Shown: positions 31,871-42,951 of the stretch, one piece after another | Layout of the letters: every line of letters begins with the position of its first letter | Position numbering within the stretch: the stretch's first letter is position 1 | From: Diadophis punctatus similis | Lineage: Eukaryota; Chordata; Lepidosauria; Squamata; Dipsadidae | Assembly (NCBI GenBank): GCA_023053685.1 | Contig: JALIGW010000014.1 | Location: forward strand, 16,736,590-16,800,589 | Direction of reading: 5' to 3' | DNA length: 64,000 nucleotides | Notes under the pieces: model-generated | Told to the model about the DNA's origin: nothing | What the model saw: the letters and a program-made list of their open reading frames with translations, nothing else | The model's database searches: none | Program-made: the position numbers and the translations under genes

Positions 31871-32656
31871 TCTGAGCAATTTTGTTTCATCCCCTAACGA
31901 TGTGAATCAGTTTCACCTTTTCTCTTTATAGAGCATGTATTTGTTCCTGGTTGATACATGTTGAATTTATCATGGTTGTTTGTAACGTTTGTTCTTGATT
32001 TTGGCAGATCTTGTTCTTGAATTCAAAAATGAATCCTTCTGTTTCCTACTTGTTGGTGCCAAGTTATAACTATTGCTAATTGCTGGTCTTATTCACTTCA
32101 TTGTCAGTTTTCATGAATCGGCATGTCAGTGTTTACTTCCAGTCTCCAATTTTCAAAATAGTTTCCCATCATTTCATATTTTTTTAGTTATATTTTGTTC
32201 TGCTACTTTCAGGATGTTTTCTTTGCAAACAGTGATAAGCATTTTCTTTTGGCTTACCTTGATGTAATCATTTAATCCATATTTATCTTCTTGCAATAAA
32301 TCATGGTCTCCAACCTTTCACCCTAACTATAGTGGACCAGCAACATTTCATGGATGCCACACATGATATATGTTCTCACCAGTCTACATTTTGTCCAGTC
32401 AAGATGTGTCCAAAGTTTTAAACATCAGCAGTAGGCCTGATTATGGGTTTATGTCTTTGTATTTCCAGTGGTTAACACTGACTTTAGAATTTTCTGTACT
32501 TGTTTTAAATATTCTAAACTGGTTTGCTTTTTAACTTTGCCATTCAAGATGTTATCTGTTTTGAGTATGTAAGTACAAATATTTCTAGATATTTGTAACT
32601 GAGATTCCAATTTTGAACAGGACATTTGTGTGCAATTATGTACAATATACAATTGT
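31871..32656. other. unassigned AT-rich sequence
   Basis: No repeat or ORF recognised. Confidence 0.3.
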
Positions 32657-33055
32657 GTACAGGTTGCCCTCAACTTACAACAATTCATTTAGTGACTATT
32701 CAAAGTTACAACAGCACTGAAAAAAGTGACTTATGATCATTTTTCACAGTTACGACCATTGCAGCATCCCCATGATCACGTGATCAAAATTCAGATGTTT
32801 GGCAGCTGGTTCATATTTATGACCGTTGCTTTGTCCTGGGGTCACATGATCCCCTTTTTCGACCTTCTGACAAGCAAAATCAATGTGGAATCCAGATTCA
32901 CTTAACAACCAGGTTACTAACTTATCAACTGTAACAATTCACTGAACAACTGTGGTAAGAAAGGTCATAAAATGGGGCAAGCATCACTTAACAAATGTGT
33001 CACTTAACAACACACATTTTGTGGTCAATTGTGGTCATAGGTCAAGGACTATATA
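32657..33055 (+). mobile_element. mariner/Tigger-like MITE
   Basis: Left end TACAGGTTGCCCTCAACTTA, right end GGTCATAGGTCAAGGACTAT. Same family as 20927-21912 and here uninterrupted: GATCACGTGATCAAAATTCA and CACTTAACAACCAGGTTAC are shared. About 395 bp, no ORF. The TA dinucleotides at both ends fit a mariner-type target. Confidence 0.7.
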
Positions 33056-33087
33056 TATGTGTGTGTGTATATACAGTGTGTGTGTAT

Positions 33088-33397
33088 CGGGGGTGGGTTC
33101 CTGCCGGTATGCTCTTACCTGTTGGTCGCCGCAGAACCGAAGAAGCCAGTGGCGTTCGCGGCGCGGGGCTTCCCCTACCCGCTTCCCCCCGCCTGCCTAG
33201 ATGCCGCATTTGCGTTCTTTTGCCCTCTGCGCAGGCGCAAAGCGTTCTGCTTGCGCAGAGGGCAAAAGAACGCAAATGGCGGCATCTAGGCGGGCAGGGG
33301 AAAGCGGGCGGGGGAAGCCCCGCGCCGCGAACGCCACTGGCTTCTTCGGTTCTGCGGCGACCAACAGGTAAGAGCATACCGGCAGGAACCCACCCCT

Positions 33398-33398
<1 letters not shown>
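33088..33398. mobile_element. hAT hairpin MITE, near-perfect 311-bp palindrome
   Basis: Ends are CGGGGGTGGGTTCC and GGAACCCACCCCTG; duplications GTGTGTAT (33080-33087) and GTGTGTGT (33399-33406) in a GT repeat. The arms are almost identical along about 150 nt each, with a short spacer near 33238-33248. The core has GCCCTCTGCGCAGGCGCAAA and its partner TTGCGCAGAGGGC. Confidence 0.93.

Positions 33399-33437
<39 letters not shown>
33399..33437. repeat. (GT)n microsatellite
   Basis: Perfect GT run flanking the hairpin; also its target. Confidence 0.97.
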
Positions 33438-33439
<2 letters not shown>

Positions 33440-33529
33440 GCGCAAGACAATACAGATGTAGTTAGGAATCACTTTATATTTATTTAATAAAAATAATAAA
33501 GTGGCGAACATATCCAACACACCTTCCTC

Positions 33530-33675
33530 CTCCTCTTTTCGCACACAACAACAATGTTCGGTTGGGTTGAGAGAGAGGGACTGACCTAAAGTCACCTAGC
33601 TGGCTTTCATGACTAGGGTGGGACTAGAACTCGGGTCTCCCACTTTCTAGCCTGATGCCTTAACAATTGGCTGTT
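33530..33675 (-). mobile_element. tRNA-SINE fragment (BovB-tail type)
   Basis: Reverse complement of the SINE at 30610: CTAGCTGGCTTTCATGACTA, AACTCGGGTCTCCCACTTTC and GCCTTAACAATTGGCTG. It lacks the 3' tail. Confidence 0.75.
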
Positions 33676-33780
33676 GTAGACTTTGAGAGTTGAACAGGGC
33701 AGCTACTGAGAACCAGCATCTGTTTCTCAAGAATAAGTCACACCAGGTATTAAACTAGCATGAGAACCCAGACTATAATG

Positions 33781-34389
33781 CAGAGGTCTTCAAACTTGGC
33801 AACTTTAAGACTTGTGGACTTCAACATAAGGTGTTGGTTATGACCTTTAAAGCCCTACATGGCTCAGGGCCAGGTTATTTGTGAGACCGCCTGCTACCAC
33901 ATACCTCCCAACGACCGGTAAGAGCCCACAGAGTTGGGCTCCTCCAGGTCCCGTCAGCTAAACAATGTAGGCTGGCGGGCCCGCGGGGGAGGGCCTTCTC
34001 TGTAGCGGCCCCGGCTCTCTGGAATCAACTACCTCCCGAGATCAGTACTACCCCCACCTTGCTGGCCTTCTGGAAAGCTACCAAGACCTGGCTGTTCTGA
34101 CAGGCTTGAGACCATTGATCTCCAATGCCAACAGTTGAGGTCAACCCATGACTGTGGTATGATTGAAATTTTTTAATATGTTTTAATCTATGCTTTTTAA
34201 AAATTTTAATCCTTTTATATCGATGTTTTATTTATGTTTCTTCATGTTGTGAGCCACCCTGAGTCCTCCGGGAGTTGGGTAGCATAGAAATATAATAAAA
34301 TAAATAAATAAATAAAATAAACTCCCGGCTGGAAAATTCTGGGAGTTGAAGTCCACAAGTCTTAAAGTTGCCAAGTTTGGGGACCCCTG
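33781..34389. mobile_element. hAT hairpin MITE split by an L2 copy
   Basis: Left arm 33781-33825 (CAGAGGTCTTCAAACTTGG...) and right arm 34322-34389 (CTCCCGGCTGG ... GGGGACCCCTG) belong to one hairpin. A perfect duplication, CTATAATG, lies at 33773-33780 and 34390-34397. An L2 3' end fills the gap. Confidence 0.92.
33826..34321 (+). mobile_element. L2 LINE 3' end inside the hAT MITE
   Basis: Starts TAAGGTGTTGGTTATGACCT with frames FKALHGSGPGYL-like and VPALWNQL-like; ends GAGCCACCCTGAGTCCTCC and an AATAAATAAA tail. Confidence 0.88.
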
Positions 34390-34524
34390 CTATAATGGAT
34401 CTTCATTTCAATCTTCTATGGGGGGGGGTGAGGTTTTAAAAAGCCATAAACTAACATATGGAGGACACCTGGCTACCTTTCCCTGACCTGTGGTCCTTAA
34501 AGGGAATGTTTGGCTTAGCAGCTT

Positions 34525-34589
34525 CTTCTTTTTTAAAGAATTTTTTATTTTTCACCAACTTTACATAAACATCCATACATATACCATAA

Positions 34590-34590
<1 letters not shown>
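34525..34590 (-). mobile_element. possible LINE A-rich 3' terminus
   Basis: TTTTTTAAAGAATTTTTTATTT then TTCACCAACTTTACATAAAC reads, reversed, like an L1-type 3' end. The body that follows is not recognised. Confidence 0.3.
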
Positions 34591-34667
<77 letters not shown>

Positions 34668-34684
34668 ATCTATATCTATCTATC

Positions 34685-34715
<31 letters not shown>
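34591..34715. repeat. (TATC)n and (AC)n microsatellites
   Basis: GATA-type tetranucleotide run to about 34690, then (AC)n to 34715. Confidence 0.97.
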
Positions 34716-36399
34716 TTCTAGGTATATCTACAATTTTCTTCCAAATTAATTGCTATAGCTTATCTTCCAGACATATTCATTATCTCTTGTACCTCTTAAT
34801 TTTAGGCCGTACTCCTCCCTTTCCTCAATTTATATCTTTACTCATTTTTTTTATTCTGTCATTTCTAAATGCCCTAAATTTCTGATCTCTTTTCCCATTT
34901 CATATCTCCCTTTCAACTTTATTGCTCAATTTTTTTATTTTAACTCATTCTCCATATTTAAACAAATTCTAATCTTATCACTACACTTCCATCCATTGGT
35001 TAATAACATTACCAACTTCCCAATATACAATAATAAAGGGGAAAAAAGAACCCCTAATTATCTAAAATCTCTAAAACAAAAAATCCAATTTATAAATTAT
35101 ATAATCTTATATAAAGACCTTTAAAAATGATAATTATACAGATCTTATAACATTCCAACAATTTCAGTAATTATCTAAATCCTTTTCAACATTAAATTAA
35201 ATTTATAAGTTATACAAATCTTATATAAAAACAAATCTTATAAAGAAAAGTAGTAATTATTCAAATTGTATAACCTTCCAACAATTGACCGACTATAGTC
35301 TAATTTATTTCCCTTCTTTTCTTTATTCTTTTTTCCCTTTCATCATCAAAATTTAATTCAAACCATCATGTACCAATCTAATATAGAATTATTAACTTAT
35401 AAAAAACATTTTAACAAGATAATTATGCTGATTAATTATACACACTTATACACAACTAATAGTGTTGACATGACTGAATATAAAATAATAATTCTAAAAA
35501 ATTTTATAACATTCCACCATCAATCTTATATAAGAACTTTATACCCTACTTAATTATACACAATTATCTAACCCCTCTTCCTTTCTATTGACCTTCCCCT
35601 TTTCATCCATTCTCTTTTGGTCTCTCAAAAATTCCACTTCTTGTAGGTTTTTCCCTTCCAACCCCTTCTCTTAACTTTTTCTTTTTCTTTCTTTTATTTT
35701 TATGCCAATAACTTATTTTTTTCCAAATTCCTTTTCTTCTTTTTGAGTATATTATTTGGGTAAGTCTGCTCTCAATTCCTCCTAGTCTCTTCTCCCTATT
35801 ACCCCCCTTATTTTTAATTGCTTCTTCTGATACCAATGCTCCCTTCTTACTCTTTTCTTATCACTGTAAATCCAAGTGTAATCATCAATCTGTTTTTTAT
35901 TTTCAGTCCCTTTAATCATTTAGCAGCTTCTGATTGTCCCACAGTTGCTTCTTCTGTGAGCAATTTTAAAGATATTTTTAATACTGTTGGATTGATTTTT
36001 AATAACTGCATTGCATTTCTTAATTTCAGTGCCCCATATGAATAGACTGTATTCATGTCTTTCACAGATATTTTGAATAACATTTTTTAATCTAGCTGCC
36101 AATCAGATAATTGTGGATAGAGATTTTAAACAAGTTTTATATATTTTGTTAGATCATACGATTATTCATTATAAATTTAATTAACATAAATGGAAAGTGA
36201 CACATGGTACAGTTTTGCTTGGGGGAGATGTGATGACTTTTATATCCTTCAGTTTTTTCCCCTCAATCTTATTTCAGATGTAAGGCCCACTTAATTTTTC
36301 TTTTCTTACCATCCCCATCTTTAGTTGTAAGTGCTTGATTGATTGTGCCCTGGTCCCTATGGCCTTTATCTTGGTGGTTATGATGTCTGACAGGACTTT
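34716..36399. other. AT-rich unassigned sequence
   Basis: TATAAATTATATAATCTTAT-like motifs recur (35090, 35205-35230), suggesting old tandem growth or a LINE non-coding region. The minus-strand frames at 35603-35836 and 35920-36102 are unrecognised. Confidence 0.35.
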
Positions 36400-36860
36400 T
36401 CATGTTGTGAGGAGGCAGGTTCTTGGCCGGTAGTTGGCTTGTGGGGTTCCTCCATGGTCAGCATTGTCCTTCCTTGGGTTAGTCTGGCTGAAGGGGTCTA
36501 GGACAACTCGCCACTGCTGGCTCACCCCAGCTGGGTTACCACCACAGGCTTTCCCCAGCTGACTGGACATGGGACAAGTCACCTTGGCAACTGGACGTGG
36601 AGACAACTCACTGCCGTGTGACAATTCAAGAACAAAGCAGAGAAGGGAAGAGGTACTTCTCCCCCACCAGAAGAAACATCAGCCTTGGCCGACTGGATGC
36701 GGGACTGAGCATGGGGACAACTCATGGGGAGGGGAATACACACTTCCCCCCACCAGAAGAAAGATCAGATCTGGCTGACTGGATGTGGGACTGGATGTGT
36801 GACAAGTCGCCCTGGCTGACCGGATGCAAGGACAACTCGTGAGGAGGGGAAGATGATGGT
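36400..36860. repeat. degenerate tandem repeat of about 80 bp
   Basis: 36648-36708 and 36730-36791 are imperfect direct copies (CCCCACCAGAAGAAA.ATCAG, then CTGACTGGATG.GGGACT). Related words (GACAACTC, GGCTGAC.GGATG) recur upstream and downstream. Confidence 0.55.
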
Positions 36861-37104
36861 AGACTCTCCACAAGATGGGAACTTGTGCACCAAGAGTGTT
36901 TCCTGCAAGTTTTAGGGCTCTTTCACACCTCCCTATTGGGATCCTTTCGAAAGGGTTGGAGATTTTAAGAAATATTAAACATCTCCGAGTTTGGATAGGC
37001 TCAATCTCACAGATAGCTTGAATTTCAGCATCTCCTCTTTATAGAGAAGTTATTGCTATTTAATTAATACAAAAATTCTCAAGTTCCCATCATGTGGACA
37101 GTCT
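36861..37104. mobile_element. possible inverted-repeat unit
   Basis: 36861-36884 (CTCCACAAGATGGGAACTTG) and 37080-37104 (CAAGTTCCCATCATGTGGAC) are inverted copies with few mismatches, 240 bp apart. No duplication found. May be two ends of a MITE or parts of a larger repeat. Confidence 0.4.
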
Positions 37105-37340
37105 AACATCGTCTTTAATCATTCATCAACATCTCCTGACGGCAGTGACCCGGCTCACTGCTGCTGGGTCTCCACTACCAGGTCACCCAGACTTGGTTGC
37201 CATCTCTGGGTTCCAGAATCAGGTCACCACTGCCAAGTTGCTGCCATCAACTCATCTTGGACGACCCAGTGGTGGCAAACTGGCAGGGTGAGTTGTCCCA
37301 TTCCATGGGGTGGGAGCTTGCTGTTGTCCTCTGGTTCATC

Positions 37341-37860
37341 CAGTGGTGGGTTCCTACAGGTGCGGTCCACTCTATAGCACCGGTAGCGGCCCGCTGGTGA
37401 CGTCACAGTACTGGTGCGGTCGGTTGCCGGTGCCTGGGTGCTGCCATTTTTTTTAAAAAAATTTACATTAAAAAAAATTTCTTCTGCACATGCCCAGAAG
37501 CCGAGCTTTCGGCACTGCGCATGCGCTGCCTTTCTACCCTACAGTGAGTCCAAGCAGGAGAGGATGGCTGAGGGAGTGCATGAGATGCTGAAAGAACGGG
37601 CGGCAGGAGCTATCTCCATTCCCCTCCCTTCAGCAGTCCGAGAAGCCACGAATGTGCGTTGATGATCCTAGGCATTTTTGCACGTTTGAGGCTTCTCGAG
37701 CTGCTGAGGGGAGGGGGAATGGGCGGCAGGACCTATCTCAGTTTCTCTCCCTTCAGCAGTCTGAGAAGCCATGCCCACCCGGTCACATGGCTGGCAAGCC
37801 ACACCCACAAAATAAGCCACACCCACAGAGTGGTAGTAAAAAATTAGGAACCCGCCCCTG
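37341..37860. mobile_element. hAT MITE, GGGTTC family, 520 bp
   Basis: Ends are CAGTGGTGGGTTCC and GGAACCCGCCCCTG, with a perfect duplication GGTTCATC at 37333-37340 and 37861-37868. The interior has GCATGCGC near 37520, a repeated block (about 37610-37640 and 37735-37770) and the CCACACCCACA end region seen also at 49626 and 55178. Confidence 0.93.
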
Positions 37861-37868
37861 GGTTCATC

Positions 37869-38248
37869 TGTGCTGCTGAGTGTTCATCCACTGCTGTTAG
37901 TTTCTTTAGCTAGTAGGTGTGAATCATGTCCAAACCAGGCTCTCTCCAGCTCTTCGTGTTCTTAACCAATTGCTACCATGAGCAGAACTGGTTCCTGTTT
38001 TGGGAGGTTGTTGTGGTCCTGCAGTCATTTTGCACCAGTGTTATATGACTTCTCTTTCTCCCAGATGTTCTTCCAGTATTGTTCAGTTTCTGGTGTTGGT
38101 GGTTGTGATGTTACTGTGTGATTGCACTGCAGTTGGGAGTAAGCTTGGATAATTCTTTTCAGAACAGGACATTGATCTTTTTGACTTCTCCTTCTCTAGT
38201 GTATCTCCTTAGCCTGGTAACCAGTGCCATAAACCTTCGTTTAGCAAG
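37869..38248. other. unassigned sequence
   Basis: No repeat or ORF recognised. Confidence 0.3.
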
Positions 38249-38314
38249 AGTATGTATGTATGTATGTATGTATGTATGTATGTATGTATGTATGTATGCA
38301 TGTATGCATGTAAA
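38249..38314. repeat. (TATG)n microsatellite
   Basis: Tetranucleotide run with GCATG variants at the end. Confidence 0.96.
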
Positions 38315-38391
38315 CATGTATTTATTGGCTTCTTTTTCTGATCTGTGAGTGAGACATTGACAAAAACAGCAGTTAGCTTCAGATTGCTAAG

Positions 38392-38528
38392 AAGAAGGAA
38401 GAAGGAAGAAGAAGAAGAAGAAGAAGAAGAAGAAGAAGAAGAAGAAGAAGAAGAAGAAGAAGAAGAAGAAGAAGAAGAAGAAGAAGAAGAAGAAGAAGAA
38501 GAAGAAGAAGAAGAAGAAGAAGAAGAAG
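38392..38528. repeat. (GAA)n microsatellite
   Basis: About 45 uninterrupted GAA units, a mirror-symmetric purine tract able in principle to form triplex DNA. It makes spurious poly-Glu and poly-Ser frames. Confidence 0.97.
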
Positions 38529-38905
38529 CAACTATTCTTTTTGTGCTTTTCCCAATGTCAGCTGATGGGAGGTACAAATGCTGCCTTGGATTGGGTCCTG
38601 ATTTGAAACAGGAAGACTGATTTAGTTGAGGTTGGCATGAGCTTGATTTCCAAACATTGAATCAAGCTGTGAATTAGATCTCAGATAAATAAACATTCCT
38701 AAAGCAGAGTTCTCTTACCGCCTGGATGCTGTTTTAGATTATAGAGGGAGCACTTCTTAGCTCTGGACTTCCTATTGCGTGGCACCTACAAATCGGCACA
38801 CTCTGCTCACCTTTCTGAATTGGCCCAAGCAGGCTGTTCAGTCCAGGAGAGACCTTCCATCAGAGCTCCACTGGTGAAAAGAAGGGAGAGGCCAGGAAAT
38901 GTGAG
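38529..38905. other. unassigned sequence
   Basis: Nothing recognised. Confidence 0.3.
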
Positions 38906-41330
38906 GGAGATTTAGATTTAGATTTAGATTTATTATTAGAGTTGGAAGGGACCTTGTAGGTCATCTAGTCCAACCCCCTGCTCAAGCAGGAGTTCCTACA
39001 CCATTTGAGACAGATGGCAGTCCAGTCTCCTCTTGAAGATTGCAAGTGTTGGGGCTCTCACAACCTCCGCTGGCAAGCTGTTCCACTGGTTGATCGCTCT
39101 CACCGTCAGAAAGTTTCTCCTCACTTCCAGGTTGAATCTCTCCTTGGTCAGCTTCCATCCGTTATTCCTTGTTTGGCTTTCTGGTGCTATAGAGAACAGC
39201 CTGCTCCCCTCCTCTCTGTGGCATCCCCTCAAGAATTGGAACACTGCTATCATGTCACCCCTGGTCCTTCTCTTCGCCAGACTGGCCAAGCTCAGTTCCT
39301 GCAACCGCTCTTTGTATGTTTTATTTTCCAGACCCTTTATCATCCTGGTTGCTCTCTTCTGCACTTTCTCTAGGGTTTCAATGTCTTTTTTGTAGTGTGG
39401 TGACCAAAACTGGATGCAGTACTCTAGGTGTGGTCTGACCAAGGCTTTATAGAGTGGTACTAGTACCTCTCTGGTCCTTGATTGTATCCCTCTATTTATG
39501 CAGCTCAGGACTGCGTTGGCCTTTTTGGCTGCTGCTGCACACTGCTGGCTCATATTTAGTTGGCTGTCTACCAAGACTCCAAGATCCCTCTCGCAATCGC
39601 TGCTATTGAGTGTGGTTTCACCCAGTTTGTATGTGTATTTTTGATTCTTCTTACCTAGGTGTAGAATTTTAAATTTCATTTTATTGGTTTGGGCCCAGTG
39701 TTCGAGTCTGTCAAGGTCCCTATGGATTTTGAGTCCGTCCTCTGGGGTGTTTGCTACTCCCGCCAGCTTGGTATCGTCTGCAAATTTGGTTAGTTCTCCT
39801 GCTATTCCCTCATCTAGGTCATTTATGAAGATATTAAAGAGTACTGGGCCTAGGACGGAACCTTGTGGTACGCCACTGCTTACTTCTCTCCATGTGGACT
39901 TAGAGCCATTGAGGACTACTCGTTGGGTACGGTTGGTCAGCCAGTTGTTAATCCATCTGGTTGTGTAGCTGTCTATCCCGCTTTTTTCTAGCTTATGAAG
40001 AAGTAGGTTGTGGTCTACTTTGTCAAATGCTTTGCTGAAGTCCAGGTATATGATGTCTACTGCATTTCGCTGGTCTACTAATTTGGTCACAGTGTTGAAA
40101 AATGAAATGAGGTTGGTTTGGCATGACTTGTTCTTAACAAATCCGTGTTGGCTGTTGGTTATTACTTGGTTTGTTTCTAGATGATGTGAGATCTGGTTTT
40201 TAATTATTTTTTCCAGTATTTTCCCAGGTATTGATGTTAGGCTGATTGGTCTGTAGTTTCCTGGGTCTGTTTTTTTACCTTTTTTGTAGATGGGGACCAC
40301 ATCAGCTCTTTTCCAGTCCTCGGGGAGTTCCCCTGTGTTCCAGGATTTGTGGAAGATGTGGTGCAGTGGTTCCGAAATGACTTCTGCTAGTTCTTTTAGG
40401 ACTCTGGGGTGTAATCCATCAGGTCCTGGTGCTTTGTATTCATTAAGTTCAGATAGGTGATCTCTTACTGTATTTTTGCTTAGGTTGAGTCTTGCTTCGA
40501 ATCTGTTTTTTATTTTTGTGTTGCTGGGTAGTTGAGCTGCAGTTTCCTTTTGTGTGAAGACTGACGCGAAGAATGTGTTCAGTAGCTCTGCTTTGTCTGT
40601 GTTGTCTGTTACTTCTTTGCCGTCTTCTCTCCTTAGTGGACCAACTGTTTCTTTGATTTTTTTCTTGTTGTTTATGTGTTGGAAGAAGGTTTTTTTGTTG
40701 TCTTTGACTTTTTTTGCGAGTCTTTGTTCATTCTGGGCCTTTGCTGTCCTGATTTTTTCTTTACAGATTCTGGCTGTCTGTTGGTACTCTGCCTTGGTTA
40801 TGTGCCCATCTTTCCATTTTTTGTATTTATCTTTTTTTTCATTCAGTTCATCGGTGAGGTCTTTGTTTAGCCATGCTGGTTTCCTTTTGGATTTCTTGTT
40901 TTTCTTCCTCATCGGTATTGTGGTGTTCTGGGCTTTTAAGATCGTGTTTTTTAGGATCTCCCAGGCTTCTTGAGTTGTTTTACCCTTTAGTACTTTCATC
41001 CAAGGGAACTTCCCCAAGTTTTCTCTGAGTTTATTGAAGTCGGCTTTTTTGAAGTCTGGGATATAGGTGTTGTTATGTTCAGTTATTTGTGTTTGCTTTA
41101 TGGTGAATTTTAGTATTACGTGGTCACTCTCGCCAAGTGTTCCTGCAGCTTCAACTCCTTCTATTGTTTCTTCTCTGTTTGTAAGTATTAAATCCAGTAT
41201 GGCTGCCCCTCTAGTTCCCTCCTCCACTTTTTGGACAATGAAGTTGTCAGCTAGGCTGGTTAGGAATCTGTTCCTAACAGATAAAGAAGAGATGATAAAT
41301 AAAAAAAGTGCCACTGCCGTCTGGGAGAGA
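38906..41330 (-). mobile_element. CR1 LINE, 2.4 kb, 5'-truncated, frame intact
   Basis: It runs from the (GATTTA)n tail at 38909-38930 through 3' UTR, complete RT and the last part of the endonuclease, and breaks off near 41330. It is the longest retroelement copy here and belongs to the AAATCT-tail subfamily. A single uninterrupted ORF implies a young insertion. Confidence 0.95.
38996..41314 (-). CDS. CR1 LINE ORF2 protein, 5'-truncated
   Basis: The 772 residues begin inside the endonuclease: LDLILTN (40-46) and the catalytic SDH (63-65) remain. A lysine-rich linker (130-220) leads to the RT, with APGPDG (295-300), NYRPISL (353-359), YLDFSKAFDKVDH (423-435), GVPQGSVLGP (481-490) and the catalytic FADD (511-514). 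The C-terminal part has [37 protein letters not shown] and QWNSLPAEVV. The protein would nick target DNA and reverse-transcribe CR1 RNA, but with most of the endonuclease missing it cannot act alone. The first methionines derive from sequence at the truncation point. Confidence 0.95.
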   Translation of the reverse strand: MALFLFIISSLSVRNRFLTSLADNFIVQKVEEGTRGAAILDLILTNREETIEGVEAAGTLGESDHVILKFTIKQTQITEHNNTYIPDFKKADFNKLRENLGKFPWMKVLKGKTTQEAWEILKNTILKAQNTTIPMRKKNKKSKRKPAWLNKDLTDELNEKKDKYKKWKDGHITKAEYQQTARICKEKIRTAKAQNEQRLAKKVKDNKKTFFQHINNKKKIKETVGPLRREDGKEVTDNTDKAELLNTFFASVFTQKETAAQLPSNTKIKNRFEARLNLSKNTVRDHLSELNEYKAPGPDGLHPRVLKELAEVISEPLHHIFHKSWNTGELPEDWKRADVVPIYKKGKKTDPGNYRPISLTSIPGKILEKIIKNQISHHLETNQVITNSQHGFVKNKSCQTNLISFFNTVTKLVDQRNAVDIIYLDFSKAFDKVDHNLLLHKLEKSGIDSYTTRWINNWLTNRTQRVVLNGSKSTWREVSSGVPQGSVLGPVLFNIFINDLDEGIAGELTKFADDTKLAGVANTPEDGLKIHRDLDRLEHWAQTNKMKFKILHLGKKNQKYTYKLGETTLNSSDCERDLGVLVDSQLNMSQQCAAAAKKANAVLSCINRGIQSRTREVLVPLYKALVRPHLEYCIQFWSPHYKKDIETLEKVQKRATRMIKGLENKTYKERLQELSLASLAKRRTRGDMIAVFQFLRGCHREEGSRLFSIAPESQTRNNGWKLTKERFNLEVRRNFLTVRAINQWNSLPAEVVRAPTLAIFKRRLDCHLSQMV

Positions 41331-42028
41331 TTCCCCTGGGATTAAGCCTTGCTCCATCCGTTCTTGTGTTCTGGAAGTTACTGGAGATGGAACTTTTCTG
41401 AATAATGTTTCGCTGAATTGTTTATCCTTGCCATCTTATTTGAGTTGAATTACTGATATTGATTTAATTCTGGATATATCATTTGGTTCATTATGATTAG
41501 TTTTATCCATTGCTCATTATCACTCTTATTATAATTGTGTTGTAGCAATGTTGATTAGTTATTGGTTGTTTTAATTTATTTATATTTAGTCTTGATTTTT
41601 AAAAACATTCTTACAGATGTTTTTGCTGATTGCTTCGTAACATACCAAGAATCTATATTGATTTGGCAACGTACAAATAGAATGAATAAATGCATTTTCA
41701 TAAAAAATCATATGTTCATTAGGCAAATATACATGTGGAATGTGAATTTTTTTGAGACTATTATACTTACTTTTTAAAAACACTGAATGAATCAAGTTGT
41801 ATCTGACCAAAGCATAGTCATTCACTTTGCAAAGATGTGGAGATTCAGAGGTTAGCTTCTTCTTGCCAGCTGCCTTTTTGACCTGATACTTCCAGTAAAA
41901 GCTCTAGGAGATAAAAGCAGGAGCCGGAGTTAAAAATAGGTTTGTGATGCTGGAGCCTCCATCAAAGGTCGAAAGAGCAATGCTGCCTTCCTATCTTCTC
42001 TTCATGATCCTCTCTTGCTTCGAGCAAA
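41331..42028. other. unassigned AT-rich sequence
   Basis: No repeat or ORF recognised. Confidence 0.3.
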
Positions 42029-42142
42029 AAGAAGAAGAAGAAGAAGAAGAAGAAGAAGAAGAAGAAGAAGAAGAAGAAGAAGAAGAAGAAGAAGAAGAAG
42101 AAGAAGAAGAAGAAGAAGAAGAAGAAGAAGAAGAAGAAGAAG
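42029..42142. repeat. (GAA)n microsatellite
   Basis: About 38 GAA units; a second long mirror purine tract. Confidence 0.97.
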
Positions 42143-42414
42143 CAAAGACGATTCTAGAGAACTTGAATTTTCAATCATGACTCATACCGGCAATTGCCAA
42201 ATTGTCAGGGACAATAATATGAAAATGGCATAAATCTGAAAGGAAAGTGGGATACAAGCTCCAATGGTTTAAGAATTCCAAATGCACAACAACAACACAC
42301 CTTGTAGTACACACAGTTTTAACTTAGTGATCAATGACCTTCCTAGCCATCAGTGGCTGTATTGAAGTCTAGGTGTTTGTTTGTTGCCGCTTTTCAGTAA
42401 AATATTGGGAGGTT

Positions 42415-42775
42415 ATCATAAAATACCTGTCAATGACTACTTCAGCTTCAACCGCAACAATACACAAGCACACAATAGATACACACTTAAGGTAAACCGC
42501 TCCAAACTCGATTGCAGAAAATACGACTTCAGCAACAGAGTGGTCAATGCCTGGCATGCACTACCTGACTCTGTGGTTTCATCCCCAAACCCCCAACATT
42601 TGAACCTTAGAGTATCTACTGTTGACCTCACCCCATTCCTAAGAGATCTGGTGCATAAGTGCACCAATGTGCCTACCGTCCCTGTCCTAATGTTCCCTTT
42701 TATTCGTATTCATTTCATGTATTCAAATCATGTTTATACTTATATATATTATCTAATACGTGCTTGACAAAATAA
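42415..42775 (+). pseudogene. LINE ORF2 C-terminal relic
   Basis: VNDYFSFNRNNTQAHNRYTL, then CRKYDFSNRVVNAW and LPDSVVSSPNPQ, ending near 42650, followed by a 3' UTR with GCACCAATGTGCCTACCGTC and a TTGACAAAATAAATA tail. Nearly identical to 62870-63275. Only the last 80-90 codons are present. Confidence 0.75.
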
Positions 42776-42896
42776 ATATAAATAAAAAAATAAAAAATAA
42801 AAAATAAAAAATAAAAAATAAATAAAAATATAAAAATATAAAATAATAAAAAATAAAAAAAATAAAAAATAAAAAAATAAAAAATAATAAAAAAAT

Positions 42897-42951
<55 letters not shown>

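Noticed and set aside
36648..36791. CRISPR-like or satellite array
   Set aside because: Only two clear, imperfect units without regular spacers; eukaryotic context.
38392..38528. Poly-Glu and poly-Ser proteins
   Set aside because: Translation of (GAA)n; the same holds at 42029-42142 (Glu/Arg), 23192-23272 (Asn), 54714-54781 (Met/Ile) and 60239-60295 (Pro/Gly).
39005..40973. Plus-strand frames opposite the CR1 ORF (122, 120, 139 codons)
   Set aside because: Antisense shadows of the CR1 reverse transcriptase.
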